Positions 17,443 to 25,746 of a stretch of DNA of 43,392 nt are shown piece after piece. Numbering within the stretch: the stretch's first letter is position 1; each line of letters opens with the position of its first letter. Source of the stretch: a virus; the IMG/VR virus record IMGVR_UViG_3300044695_003079, positions 1 through 43,392 of that record. One strand, 5' to 3'. Made by a program: the position numbers and the translations under genes. The notes under the pieces were generated by a model that was not told the origin of the DNA, searched no databases, and saw nothing but the letters and a program-made list of their open reading frames with translations.

Positions 17443-18729
17443 TTAATAGTAGACTTCTTCGGGTTGGTAGCCGAGCTCGATGAGTTCGTACTCTTCCTTA
17501 TTTACAGGTAGGGCGATAGGTATTTCATTTGACAGCTCCGAAGTTTCCAAAGATATTTCTATGTCGTAACTTGTCGAGTAGGACCAAGAATATGGGTACT
17601 GTTCGAAGCCAAGCTCGTCGGCATTAACACTTTCCGGGTTGTAGAACGACATTTCCCCGTCGTAAGAGTAGCCCGTTGACACGTCTATGTCTATTGTTAG
17701 GCTCTCTACTACGCTAGTGAGAAGGTCGACTGAAACCGATGCAAACATCCTATTGATTTGAAAACCAGCCACGGCATCAGCTACCCACTGGTCAAGTTGT
17801 TGGAGGTACTCTTCGTCGAAGTCTTCCCTGCTGTAGCCACCGAGGTACCCCGTCTCAAAAATTTGGACAAGGTCATCCTGAGTAGCCTCGTAGGTTATCG
17901 ACAGCTTTGTGCCAGATATCTCGCTCTGGAGTAAATTATAATTGAACATCGGCAGAATTGAAGCTGCGAATGCCTCGATTTCTTCCTGAGTTAGAGGACC
18001 TCTCGGCTCCTGCTCCGGTTCTTCTTCTTCGCAAGGTGAGTTGCACTCAATCTCTTCAGTGCTTGGGTCGTCTAAGCACATCTTTATACAGACCTGCTGG
18101 TCGTTGCGACCTGGGAATAAGGGTAGAAGACCGCTCTCGATTATTTCCCTGGCGTTGAACCTGAGCTTTGACGGTCTATCGATGCCTTCTATATAGTAGT
18201 AGCTCCACGAGGGGGCGATTCCGCTGTGAGCAAAAACGAATGCGAAGCCTTCTGCGTCCGTTAGGTCGAGAAATACCTCTGAGCCGTCATAATAGGCGAC
18301 GATTCTCTCGTTTTCAAATGCTGTTCTATACAATTCATACTGAGGTCCGGAATCGTATATTACTTCTGACTCGAAGTTGACTAGGTCAACCTCTGCGTAA
18401 ATTTTAGCCTGGTCAGTGCCGAACCCCTCAGACCTCAGTAGTCCAGAGGCCTCGAAGTCGAAGATGTCTGTGTATTCTGCGCTCCAGTCGCCGAGAGTGT
18501 TTGACCAAGTACTAACTGTCCTTGAGTCGACAGATGCAACCGTCTCAGTCCTGGACGAGGATGTCGGCATCATCAGAGCCGAAAGAAACATCCTACTTGG
18601 TTCGTTTTGGGCCATCATGAGGACATCATTTGGTATCGATATTCCTCCCTCAGATGAGGAAGAGGACGGTGACGCACACGAAACCATAGTTAGTGTCACT
18701 AGAAAGGCAAATAGATTTTTATTTTTCAT
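17443..18729 (-). CDS. Unknown lipoprotein of distinctly higher GC
   Basis: 428 aa. Signal peptide with lipobox TMVSC at Cys18 followed by SPSSSSS, a Mollicutes-style lipoprotein start. The rest is acidic, rich in Tyr, Ser and Glu, without membrane segments. A cysteine cluster near 215-235 (VCIKMCLDD, then CNSPCEEEE) could form disulphides or bind metal. Two sampled 60-base lines are 47% and 52% G+C, against 20-42% in lines sampled elsewhere, and the window-wide hexamer GCCGCA is absent, so it may be recently acquired. Start ATG 18729 with AGGAGG upstream. I do not recognise the family; it is probably displayed on the infected cell. Confidence 0.75.
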   Translation of the reverse strand: MKNKNLFAFLVTLTMVSCASPSSSSSEGGISIPNDVLMMAQNEPSRMFLSALMMPTSSSRTETVASVDSRTVSTWSNTLGDWSAEYTDIFDFEASGLLRSEGFGTDQAKIYAEVDLVNFESEVIYDSGPQYELYRTAFENERIVAYYDGSEVFLDLTDAEGFAFVFAHSGIAPSWSYYYIEGIDRPSKLRFNAREIIESGLLPLFPGRNDQQVCIKMCLDDPSTEEIECNSPCEEEEPEQEPRGPLTQEEIEAFAASILPMFNYNLLQSEISGTKLSITYEATQDDLVQIFETGYLGGYSREDFDEEYLQQLDQWVADAVAGFQINRMFASVSVDLLTSVVESLTIDIDVSTGYSYDGEMSFYNPESVNADELGFEQYPYSWSYSTSYDIEISLETSELSNEIPIALPVNKEEYELIELGYQPEEVYY

Positions 18730-18741
18730 AGAATTCCTCCT

Positions 18742-18795
18742 AAAATGCCAAAATAAATATTAGGCATTTTTATTTTAAACAATATCTCCTTTTCC
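18742..18795 (-). promoter_or_regulatory. Hairpin leader of the GC-rich lipoprotein gene (copy A)
   Basis: Minus strand order GGAAAAGGAGA, 4 bases, GTTTAAA, 3 bases, then 8-bp perfect inverted repeat AAAATGCC/GGCATTTT directly against AGGAGG. The layout parallels the leader at 17362-17418 although the hairpin sequences differ, with both arms changing together. Confidence 0.5.
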
Positions 18796-18817
18796 ATTAG
18801 AGTTCTTGTTTTATTAA

Positions 18818-20470
18818 CTAACCTTCGCAACTAGCGCAACCCTCACTCATAACTTTTTTACGAGAGAGTTCTTGCGCTTGACTCATACCAAATTGATAGT
18901 ATAAAGTCTTGATACCCATGTCATGAGCGTAAAGCATAAGTGCGTTGATTTCTTTTACAGGCACATTTGCTGGCATCATAAGGTTTAATGATTGGGCTTG
19001 GTCGATATATTCTTGACGCACAGCAGCTTGGTCAATAATTGCATGTGGATTAATTTCCGCAAACGTTTTAAAGACTTCGCGCTCTTCTTGAGTCATGAAT
19101 TTTAAATGTTGTACTGAGCCGTCTGCTTTTTGAATAGACTCCCAGATTTCGTCAGTGTCCTTATCATATTTTTTCAATAACTTTTTAAGGTATTGATTTT
19201 TAATTGTAGTTTTAGATTTAGCCAAGTCCTTCACATAGAAGTTAGAGAACTCTGGCTCAATAGATTGAGATACTTGACCTAAGATTGAAGATGAGCTTTT
19301 TGTAGGAGCAATAGCCATCAACGTTGTGTTGCGGCGACCATAGCCTTTTAATAGTTCTGGTTCCCCATACTTTACAGCTAGTTCAGCCGAAGCTTTATAA
19401 GTTCTTTCTTTTAAGGTTTTTGCAATCTCTAAATTCTTTTTAGCCGCACTACGACTTTCAAACGAAAGCATATTTGATTGAAGATATGAGTGCCAACCAA
19501 GAACACCAAGACCTAAGGCCCGATGATTGATAGCAAAGTTTCTTGCTCTCTTATGGTATTCTTTACCTTCTGTTTTATTAATAAATTCTGTGACGACTGT
19601 ATCTAAGAAATAAGTAAGCGTTTCAATTGCATCTGTTTCTTTAATCTCTTCCCAGTGAAGTAAGTTAATCGAAGATAATACGCAAGTAAAAGTTTCATTT
19701 GGATTAGATGGCAATGCAATTTCAGAACACATATTACTAGCAAAGATTTTCATATCTTTATCTTTATAAATATCAGGTTTATTTTTATTCATATTGTCTG
19801 TAAATAAGATATATGGATAACCAATTTCACTTCTGCGCTGTAATACTTTTGCCCAGAGCTTTCTTGCATCCTTATCGCCAGCTTTTACGTTTTCTAAAAA
19901 AGCGTCTGTTACTGTGATACCGTGAGTAAGTCCCTGAATAGGGTTTCCTTCGGTGCCAATATCTAAGAACTCTTCTGCGTCTGGATGTTCAATAGGTAAA
20001 TAGGCACTGAAGAAACCTCTACGCACGCTACCTTGGGAAACAACTGAAGCTAAAGTGTCATACATTTTCATAAAATGAACTGCGCCACTGGATTCTCCAC
20101 TATTTTTAATTGGAGCTCCGCGTCCACGTAACTCACCAAAGTAGCCGGATGTTCCACCGCCACCTTTCATAAGCATACCATTCTCTGCATGTCCATATAA
20201 GATAGATTGCATATCGTCTTCAATGTAAGAACCGAAGCACGATACAGGCAATCCTCTTTGTATTCCATAGTTAGACCACACTGGTGAAGACAGCGAGAAA
20301 AATCCTCTACCCATATAGTCATAAAATTTATCCGCATAGCCTGGAATACCTAAATATTCTTCAGCTTTGTTTGCGATTTGTCTAATTCTTTCTTCTGGAG
20401 TTTGTCCTTCCAGTAAGTAGCCGCGTGACAAAAACTTGCGCGACTCTTTGTTTAACCATTCAAATGCCAT
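18818..20470 (-). CDS. nrdA: Ribonucleotide reductase alpha (catalytic) subunit, no ATP-cone
   Basis: 550 aa, short for class I alpha (about 700-760). Visible: PVSCFGSYIEDDM with the first active-site cysteine, the GGGGTSGYFGELRGRGAPI loop, NMCSEIALPS near 245 with the radical cysteine, the CVLSSINL segment near 263 with its partner cysteine, and a C-terminal CASC pair for thioredoxin-dependent reduction. The protein starts directly at the catalytic barrel region; the regulatory ATP-cone is absent here and present on the beta subunit instead. Makes deoxyribonucleotides for phage DNA synthesis. Start ATG 20470 with AGGAGG, 9 bases after nrdB. Confidence 0.94.
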   Translation of the reverse strand: MAFEWLNKESRKFLSRGYLLEGQTPEERIRQIANKAEEYLGIPGYADKFYDYMGRGFFSLSSPVWSNYGIQRGLPVSCFGSYIEDDMQSILYGHAENGMLMKGGGGTSGYFGELRGRGAPIKNSGESSGAVHFMKMYDTLASVVSQGSVRRGFFSAYLPIEHPDAEEFLDIGTEGNPIQGLTHGITVTDAFLENVKAGDKDARKLWAKVLQRRSEIGYPYILFTDNMNKNKPDIYKDKDMKIFASNMCSEIALPSNPNETFTCVLSSINLLHWEEIKETDAIETLTYFLDTVVTEFINKTEGKEYHKRARNFAINHRALGLGVLGWHSYLQSNMLSFESRSAAKKNLEIAKTLKERTYKASAELAVKYGEPELLKGYGRRNTTLMAIAPTKSSSSILGQVSQSIEPEFSNFYVKDLAKSKTTIKNQYLKKLLKKYDKDTDEIWESIQKADGSVQHLKFMTQEEREVFKTFAEINPHAIIDQAAVRQEYIDQAQSLNLMMPANVPVKEINALMLYAHDMGIKTLYYQFGMSQAQELSRKKVMSEGCASCEG

Positions 20471-20479
20471 ATAAGCCTC

Positions 20480-21718
20480 CTAGAAAAGGTCGTCTTCAGT
20501 GAATGACTTAGTTTTCTTTGAATAAGCCGTGCTTCTTTTTACAAAGAAGTCCACATTTTTCGTACTTAACATTTCTTCTGCAAACCATGCAGTTTGTTTT
20601 ACCATTTCGGTATTTACTTCAAATACATTTTCTAAACCAATCGCTCTCATAGCTTGATTAAATCTGTCTTTTACAAATTCTTTTACTACTGCTTTTGGTA
20701 AAAAGTCTAAATCAATATCTCCGTAGATCCAGTCAACAATTCCGGCTTCAGCCTCATATGCTTGTTTAACCAGTTCTATAACTTGATCTATCATAATTTC
20801 ATTAAACCAACCTGTATTTTCTTGCTTAATAATATTTACAATATCAAATCCAAATTTTGCGTGAATATCTTCTTCTTTAGAAGTTGCTTCAACAGCATTT
20901 GAAATACCCTTCAAAACATTTTTATGTTTATTGAAAGACATCATAATTAAGAATTGAGAGAATAAAGAAACACTTTCAACAAACATAGAGAATAAAATAA
21001 TGTTCTTAAAATAATCTTTATCATCAATAGGTGTTTGAATTGATTTGTCTAAATACTCTATACGCTTTTTGATAGCTGGAACTTGAATAAGTGTTTTAAA
21101 CTCATCATTAAGTCCGGCTAATTCAAGAAGTGTTGAGTATGCGTCTGTGTGCCGCACCTCTGATTCAGCAAAAGTTACACCGACTGCTTGAATCTCGGGT
21201 TTCGGTAAACGGTCTCCAATCTTAGCCCAGAAGGTTTTTACTTGTAATTCAATTTGCGCGATGGCTAGCATTGCGTTCTTGATTATATTTGCTTCACCTT
21301 GGGTTAAGTTTACTTTTAAATCTTGTATATCACTTGAGTAATTAAACTCAGTATGAATCCAATATGAGTGACGAATTGCATTAACATATTCGATTAGCTC
21401 AGGGTATTCGTATGGTTTTAAATTTGCCCTCTTCTTAAATACGCTTTGCTTGTTTTGAAAGCGATATGTAATATATTCTCTTGCAAGGTCATGAAGGCCC
21501 TTACTCATAATAACATTTTCTACTATTCTGTGAATTTCATCAACATGAATAGTTTCTTTATTTTTTCCGCCAAGAATTTGAACAGTTGCCTCATTAGCAA
21601 TAGCTTTTGGAATGATAGTATCTACCACTCCAATTTTCTTGAGTCCCCTTTGTATTGCGTTTTCAATTTTATACGCGTCAAAAGGAACAACGTTTCCGTT
21701 GCGTTTTGTGACTAACAT
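20480..21718 (-). CDS. nrdB: Ribonucleotide reductase beta subunit with N-terminal ATP-cone
   Basis: 412 aa. Residues 1-95 are an ATP-cone (KRNGNVVPFDAYKIENAI, then HVDEIHRIVENVI, then YRFQ), a domain usually found on the alpha subunit. The remainder is the diiron R2 protein: ESEVRHTDAY near 185 gives Glu, His and the probable radical tyrosine; FVESVSLFSQFL and KEEDIHAKFG near 281 give the second ligand set. ATP/dATP control would therefore act through beta, as known for some NrdB proteins. Start ATG 21718 has GGAGAAAG upstream and follows the thioredoxin stop by one base; an upstream start at 21736 would overlap thioredoxin. Confidence 0.93.
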   Translation of the reverse strand: MLVTKRNGNVVPFDAYKIENAIQRGLKKIGVVDTIIPKAIANEATVQILGGKNKETIHVDEIHRIVENVIMSKGLHDLAREYITYRFQNKQSVFKKRANLKPYEYPELIEYVNAIRHSYWIHTEFNYSSDIQDLKVNLTQGEANIIKNAMLAIAQIELQVKTFWAKIGDRLPKPEIQAVGVTFAESEVRHTDAYSTLLELAGLNDEFKTLIQVPAIKKRIEYLDKSIQTPIDDKDYFKNIILFSMFVESVSLFSQFLIMMSFNKHKNVLKGISNAVEATSKEEDIHAKFGFDIVNIIKQENTGWFNEIMIDQVIELVKQAYEAEAGIVDWIYGDIDLDFLPKAVVKEFVKDRFNQAMRAIGLENVFEVNTEMVKQTAWFAEEMLSTKNVDFFVKRSTAYSKKTKSFTEDDLF

Positions 21719-21719
21719 T

Positions 21720-21974
21720 TTATACTTTCTCCGCAAAGAACTCTACAAGCTTTTGTTTTGTTTGTAAACCTGAAACACGACGATATTTTTTATCACCATC
21801 ATAAAAATCAAGAGTTGGAATACTTAAAACATCATTATCTTCTGCTCTCTGTGTATGTTCATCAACATCAACCATTTCAATGTTATAGCCTTGAGCTTGT
21901 AACTCTTTTAAGATTGGTGTCAACATCTTGCAAGGGCCGCACCATGCGGCTTTAAATGCTACTAATTTTCTCAT
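21720..21974 (-). CDS. trxA: Thioredoxin
   Basis: 84 aa, compact thioredoxin with active site WCGPC at residues 11-15, DVDEH strand, cis-proline SIPTLDFY near 53. It is next to the RNR genes, so its likely job is to re-reduce the CASC tail of the alpha subunit using host reducing power (glutaredoxin-like phage reductants do the same). Slightly shorter than cellular thioredoxin (about 105). Start ATG 21974 with AGGAGG upstream, 12 bases after the ligase stop. Confidence 0.93.
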   Translation of the reverse strand: MRKLVAFKAAWCGPCKMLTPILKELQAQGYNIEMVDVDEHTQRAEDNDVLSIPTLDFYDGDKKYRRVSGLQTKQKLVEFFAEKV

Positions 21975-21986
21975 TTCGCTTCCTCC

Positions 21987-22964
21987 TTAGGCTTCATCAC
22001 GAAGTCTAATTAATCGAGGATGTCGTATGCTGTCTGGGGTTAAGCTCATCCCGGTAAATACCGCGATTAACTTGCCCGCTTTCATTATTTCTGCAGCTTC
22101 AGGTGTACTTAAATACTCAGCATCTTCATCAGTGAGTCCACTTGTGATGTTCACTACTCTGCCTTCATAATTTACTGTAACTCCTGCTTTCCATCCTTTG
22201 GCGTACGCCTGTGTAATTACATTTCCATTCGGGTCTCTATATGTCCAATGAGGGTCGTCTCCTGTGTAATCTTTATTTGGTTCTACAAAAGCTACAACTG
22301 GTGATTCTATTTCTCCAAGTTCTCGCTTTACTTTAATACTATGCCAGGCTTTCGCACGGCCAATATTATAAGGTTCGTTTTTGTTAATCAAAATAATACC
22401 TTCTCCGCCATCGTCCCAAACGCTTTCTAATAAAACTTTTGCGTCAGAACCAACAAATGCTTTATGGGTATAAGTTGCTTTTTTAATCCAATCGCCGCCA
22501 ATTCTATTCCAGAAGGGGTTTTGATAAACCTCTTGTCCATCATAGGCTAAGCAATCAAAAAAGTAAATGTGTAATTTATCTTCATCTTTTTCTTGTAGCG
22601 CGACTGCCTTATCATCTAAACATCTTAAAACAGAACCTACGTGGTTTGCATCTTTTTTAAAAGATGGGTAGCAAATTTCTCCAAGTAAAACTGTTCCAAC
22701 AGGATAAAGACTTTTAATTTCATTAGTTATGTGCGGAACTTTTAGTTGGTACTCACCGTATGTATTAGTAACGACGCTAATACCGCGACTTTGAATAACC
22801 ACACCAGTTTCGGCAATAATTACTCTAGCCCATACTCCGTCATGTTTAATCATAGGCAAATAGTTTGGATCTTTCATATACTTATCAATTTCAGCCTTTT
22901 TATTTTCTGGAAGCTTCCAGTATTTCCCAGGCTCCATATCAAAGAATTTTTTATAATCTAACAT
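21987..22964 (-). CDS. lig: ATP-dependent DNA ligase
   Basis: 325 aa. Motif I KHDG with the adenylated Lys at residue 40, a GEICYPS motif, motif IV DDGGEGIIL near 188 and motif V SIKVKR near 212. The OB-fold ends with DSIRHPRLIRLRDE. Seals nicks between Okazaki fragments. T7-like small viral ligases have this size and layout. First gene of the ligase-thioredoxin-RNR unit, with its own promoter. Start ATG 22964 with GGAGG upstream. Confidence 0.93.
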   Translation of the reverse strand: MLDYKKFFDMEPGKYWKLPENKKAEIDKYMKDPNYLPMIKHDGVWARVIIAETGVVIQSRGISVVTNTYGEYQLKVPHITNEIKSLYPVGTVLLGEICYPSFKKDANHVGSVLRCLDDKAVALQEKDEDKLHIYFFDCLAYDGQEVYQNPFWNRIGGDWIKKATYTHKAFVGSDAKVLLESVWDDGGEGIILINKNEPYNIGRAKAWHSIKVKRELGEIESPVVAFVEPNKDYTGDDPHWTYRDPNGNVITQAYAKGWKAGVTVNYEGRVVNITSGLTDEDAEYLSTPEAAEIMKAGKLIAVFTGMSLTPDSIRHPRLIRLRDEA

Positions 22965-22984
22965 ATTTTTCCTCCATATAAATA

Positions 22985-23013
22985 ATTATATCATAGTCTA
23001 TGTTGTTTTGCAA
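22985..23013 (-). promoter_or_regulatory. Promoter of the ligase-trx-RNR operon
   Basis: TTGCAA, 17-base spacer, TATAAT then TAT. The -35 abuts the helicase stop codon. Confidence 0.72.
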
Positions 23014-24276
23014 TTAAAAGGCTAGCCTAAATTCATTATTTATAAATTCAATTTTTTTCTTATCGCAATGTTTTATATTGTTTAATAAAGTTTCGTAGTG
23101 ACAAACTATTAATTTATCTTTAGCTCTTGTTAAACCTACATAAGCAACGTTTTTATCTTCTTCATTTTGAAGTTCAAAATCTACTAATAAAACATTTTTA
23201 AATTCAATGCCTTTAGCTTGGTGAATTGTTGTGGCATTTTTCAGACCAAGTTTTTGTAAAGTCTTTGCTTCAATATTTGTGCGGCAAAGAATTTGATAAG
23301 GATTGTTTTCTAGCTGGTCTTTAAATACTTCAGCTGGGTCAATTGTTGGTCCACCCGTTATCGCATCAAAGAAACGACCTCTGCGGTCTATAAAGATTTG
23401 GCATTCACCCTTCCCACTTCCTCTAATAGCTTTCATCTCGTTGGCATAATAATAAGTAGTTTTATTAATCCACCATTTATCCTGCACTTGATTTTTAAAA
23501 CTTGAGGCAAAATCTAATATTGGTTGATAGCTTCTATAATTAATATCTAACTTATAACTCTTAAAATCTTCTAACTTGCTGAATATTTCTTTATTAGCTC
23601 CTCTAAAAATATAAATGGCTTGATCAGGGTCTCCAATAAAGAATTTTTTATCTGCAACAACTCTATCGAAAACTTCTAATTGAGTTGGGTCTACGTCTTG
23701 AAACTCATCTACAAATAAGGCACCGACTGTTATATACTCGTCATACTCCATCAGTAAATCTTTTAAGTAAAGTGGCAAGTCGGTAAAGTCGTATAAATAT
23801 CTTGCTCTTTTATAATCTGTATATTTTTTATATATAGCATCGAATTTTGCCCGCACATTTTGGTGAAGGTCTGGATTGATTGTTCCCATCATATACATAT
23901 AGCAGGAGTCTTCAAGCTTTTCGTGAACTTTATATTCTTCAATAAAAGGTTTAAGAATTACTCTAATCTTATCTTCTGCTAAAATTTTAACTCTAAACTT
24001 ATATTTAAAAGATAATTTATTTAACTCAGACAAGCTCCAGCTGTGAATAGTAGCAACAGATAAGAGCTCGTTAGAAACAAATATCTTACTTTGTATATCT
24101 TCTGTTGCTTTTTTAGTAAAAGTAATTGCTACTACTGTCTTTGGATTTTCTTGTTCTAAATGCTTCTTAATCGCCGCAATCATTGTGTGAGTCTTACCAG
24201 ATCCTGGCGAAGCGATAACTACGACTTGCGGCTCAACTGAATTAATAGCTTGTAATTGTTTTTCATTATAAAGCAT
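23014..24276 (-). CDS. Compact SF1 (UvrD/Rep-like) DNA helicase
   Basis: 420 aa, far smaller than UvrD (about 720). Walker A ASPGSGKTHTM at residues 22-32, motif Ia AITFTKKATEDI, motif II FVDEFQDVDPTQ near 190, motif III GDPDQAIYIFRGA, motif IV region LDINYRSY, motif V TIHQAKGIEFKNVLLV and motif VI YVGLTRAKDKLIV. All core helicase motifs are present; the 1B/2B insert domains are reduced. Likely a 3'-5' helicase in recombination-dependent replication or repair. Start ATG 24276 with GGAG upstream, overlapping the preceding gene by 11 bases. Confidence 0.92.
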   Translation of the reverse strand: MLYNEKQLQAINSVEPQVVVIASPGSGKTHTMIAAIKKHLEQENPKTVVAITFTKKATEDIQSKIFVSNELLSVATIHSWSLSELNKLSFKYKFRVKILAEDKIRVILKPFIEEYKVHEKLEDSCYMYMMGTINPDLHQNVRAKFDAIYKKYTDYKRARYLYDFTDLPLYLKDLLMEYDEYITVGALFVDEFQDVDPTQLEVFDRVVADKKFFIGDPDQAIYIFRGANKEIFSKLEDFKSYKLDINYRSYQPILDFASSFKNQVQDKWWINKTTYYYANEMKAIRGSGKGECQIFIDRRGRFFDAITGGPTIDPAEVFKDQLENNPYQILCRTNIEAKTLQKLGLKNATTIHQAKGIEFKNVLLVDFELQNEEDKNVAYVGLTRAKDKLIVCHYETLLNNIKHCDKKKIEFINNEFRLAF

Positions 24277-24712
24277 TCAGGAACTCCACAAGCTGTTTTA
24301 CATCTGTAAAATCTTTTTTAGCTTGATTTGATTTAATATAATTAAACGTTACTTTAGATTCTTTTAAATAACTATCTAATAAAGCTTCTTGCGCATCTAG
24401 TGCTATTTTATTTATCACATAAATTTCATTTGCCTTAACATTAGTGTGTGACATTCCAAAGTAAATAGTTGTTTTGTTTTGGTCTGTAATTGACTTAATG
24501 GTTCCAAACTCATTATACATATTGCCTAATGAAATTGAACTCGCGATAAGTCTTACTGTAAAGTTTTCTAAGTTGTATTTGCCATCTTTTAGCATAAACA
24601 TAAGTGGAGAGATGATGTTATATTTTTTCATGTCTAAGTTCTTTTTTAAGAAGTCAAAATCCTTAACCATATCGGCTGAAAAAATGTTATCTAATACTAC
24701 TATAGTTTTCAT
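24266..24712 (-). CDS. Unknown 148-aa protein between RNase H and helicase
   Basis: 148 aa, begins MKTIVVLDNIF. Alternating strands and helices (KTIVVLD, TTIYFGMS, EIYVINKIAL) suggest a Rossmann-like alpha/beta fold, with no nucleotide-binding loop I can point to and no cysteine. Overlaps the RNase H gene by 26 bases and the helicase by 11, so translation is coupled. ATG 24712 is preferred because GAGGG lies upstream; an in-frame TTG two codons earlier is less likely. Function not recognised. Confidence 0.6.
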   Translation of the reverse strand: MKTIVVLDNIFSADMVKDFDFLKKNLDMKKYNIISPLMFMLKDGKYNLENFTVRLIASSISLGNMYNEFGTIKSITDQNKTTIYFGMSHTNVKANEIYVINKIALDAQEALLDSYLKESKVTFNYIKSNQAKKDFTDVKQLVEFLNAL

Positions 24713-25190
24713 TTTCAACCCTCTCTTTTGCTTTCACTGCCAGTTCGTCGGCAAGATTATTATACTCATTATCTTTATGAGCTGATACTTTTAATATAGT
24801 TAATTTAGTTTGGACTTTAACTTTTTTATATAGGTCTAGTATTTTAACCCATAGCTCTTTATTTTTTACTGGCTCTTTAGTTGAGGCTATCCAGTTATTA
24901 GCTATCCATTTCTCATACCATTTTTGCTCAAAGCAATTATGTATATAAGAACTGTCTGTATATATGTTAACGAATTCATACTCTTTCATAAAAGATTGAA
25001 AATCTACTAACTCTAAAGCTTTTAAAAAAGCCGTCAATTCCATTTCGTTATTTGTCGTATGCATTTTATTGCCGTCAATAAAGATTGGTTCCCTGTCAGA
25101 GAGAATTGCTACTACAGCATATCCTCCGGGCCAAGGCATAAAAGCTCCTTGACTGCAAGCGCCGTCTGTGTATATTTCAATAGAATTCAT
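24687..25190 (-). CDS. rnhA: RNase HI
   Basis: 167 aa. Catalytic residues in order: YTDGACSQG (Asp8), NNEMELTAFLKAL (Glu), IYTDSSYI (Asp) and NNLADELAVKA (Asp). The handle loop NNWIASTKEPVKN is also recognisable. It removes RNA from RNA-DNA hybrids, here the phage primers. I choose the ATG at 25190; an in-frame TTG at 25199 would overlap the upstream gene. No strong ribosome binding site is visible, so translation is probably coupled to the gene ending at 25192. Confidence 0.92.
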   Translation of the reverse strand: MNSIEIYTDGACSQGAFMPWPGGYAVVAILSDREPIFIDGNKMHTTNNEMELTAFLKALELVDFQSFMKEYEFVNIYTDSSYIHNCFEQKWYEKWIANNWIASTKEPVKNKELWVKILDLYKKVKVQTKLTILKVSAHKDNEYNNLADELAVKAKERVENENYSSIR

Positions 25191-25191
25191 A

Positions 25192-25650
25192 TTAGGCAAT
25201 AATACTTAGAATTGCTTTATCTTTTACATTAAAGAAAACTATATTAAACTTTTCAACAGGTAAATTATAGTTAACTAAATCTAAAGCATTTGCATCCATT
25301 AAAAACCCTTTATCAATACTTAACTGTCTAGGCACTGCAAGTATTTTTTCACCATGTTTAAACACTGTTTTATCTAGCTTTAGATTTAAAACAAATGCTG
25401 TTAAGAGTGGCGGAATCATAGGATCTAAATCCATATTTTTTAAATCTGTTTTAAATTCAAATACAACGTTATGGTCTTTATAATCAGATAAGTTTGCTGC
25501 AACTATTTTTGCCCGCATATCTTCATTAATTAATTTTGTAAAATCAAATATACTCATATCTAATTTATCTGCTAGTTCAAAATTAAATATAACTTTTGTA
25601 TACTCTGTTTCTGTTGTCATCCTCAAATTCTTAAAATCAATTATGCGCAT
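25192..25650 (-). CDS. Unknown 152-aa protein upstream of RNase H
   Basis: 152 aa, starting MRIIDFKNLRM, rich in Asp, Leu and Phe with alternating strands (KVIFNFELAD, NVVFEFKTDL) and a final FNIVFFNVKDKAILSIIA. No catalytic motif recognised. ATG 25650 has GAGGTG five bases upstream; a GTG at 25662 is in frame but lies inside that site. It is the first gene of the RNase H and helicase operon, directly behind a promoter. Confidence 0.6.
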   Translation of the reverse strand: MRIIDFKNLRMTTETEYTKVIFNFELADKLDMSIFDFTKLINEDMRAKIVAANLSDYKDHNVVFEFKTDLKNMDLDPMIPPLLTAFVLNLKLDKTVFKHGEKILAVPRQLSIDKGFLMDANALDLVNYNLPVEKFNIVFFNVKDKAILSIIA

Positions 25651-25681
25651 ATAGCACCTCACTTGTTTTTTCTATAATATA

Positions 25682-25710
25682 ATTGTAACATAACTTTTAA
25701 CAAAACTCAA
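25682..25710 (-). promoter_or_regulatory. Promoter of the RNase H/helicase operon
   Basis: TTGAGT, 17-base spacer, TACAAT then TAT, immediately downstream of the terminator at 25724-25746. Confidence 0.72.
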
Positions 25711-25723
25711 ATCTTTGGAGAAT

Positions 25724-25746
25724 AAAAAAGAAGGGTGTTTACCCCT
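25724..25746 (-). terminator. Terminator of the nucleotide-kinase operon
   Basis: Minus strand AGGGGT/ACCCTT stem, AAAC loop, then CTTTTTT. It overlaps the last codons of the second exonuclease gene and separates it from the RNase H operon. Confidence 0.8.

Noticed and set aside
18730-18762. A 13-codon leader peptide overlapping the lipoprotein start (frame MPNIYFGILGGIL)
   Set aside because: No ribosome binding site at a usable distance, and the parallel leader at 17.4 kb has no such short frame, so it is probably chance.
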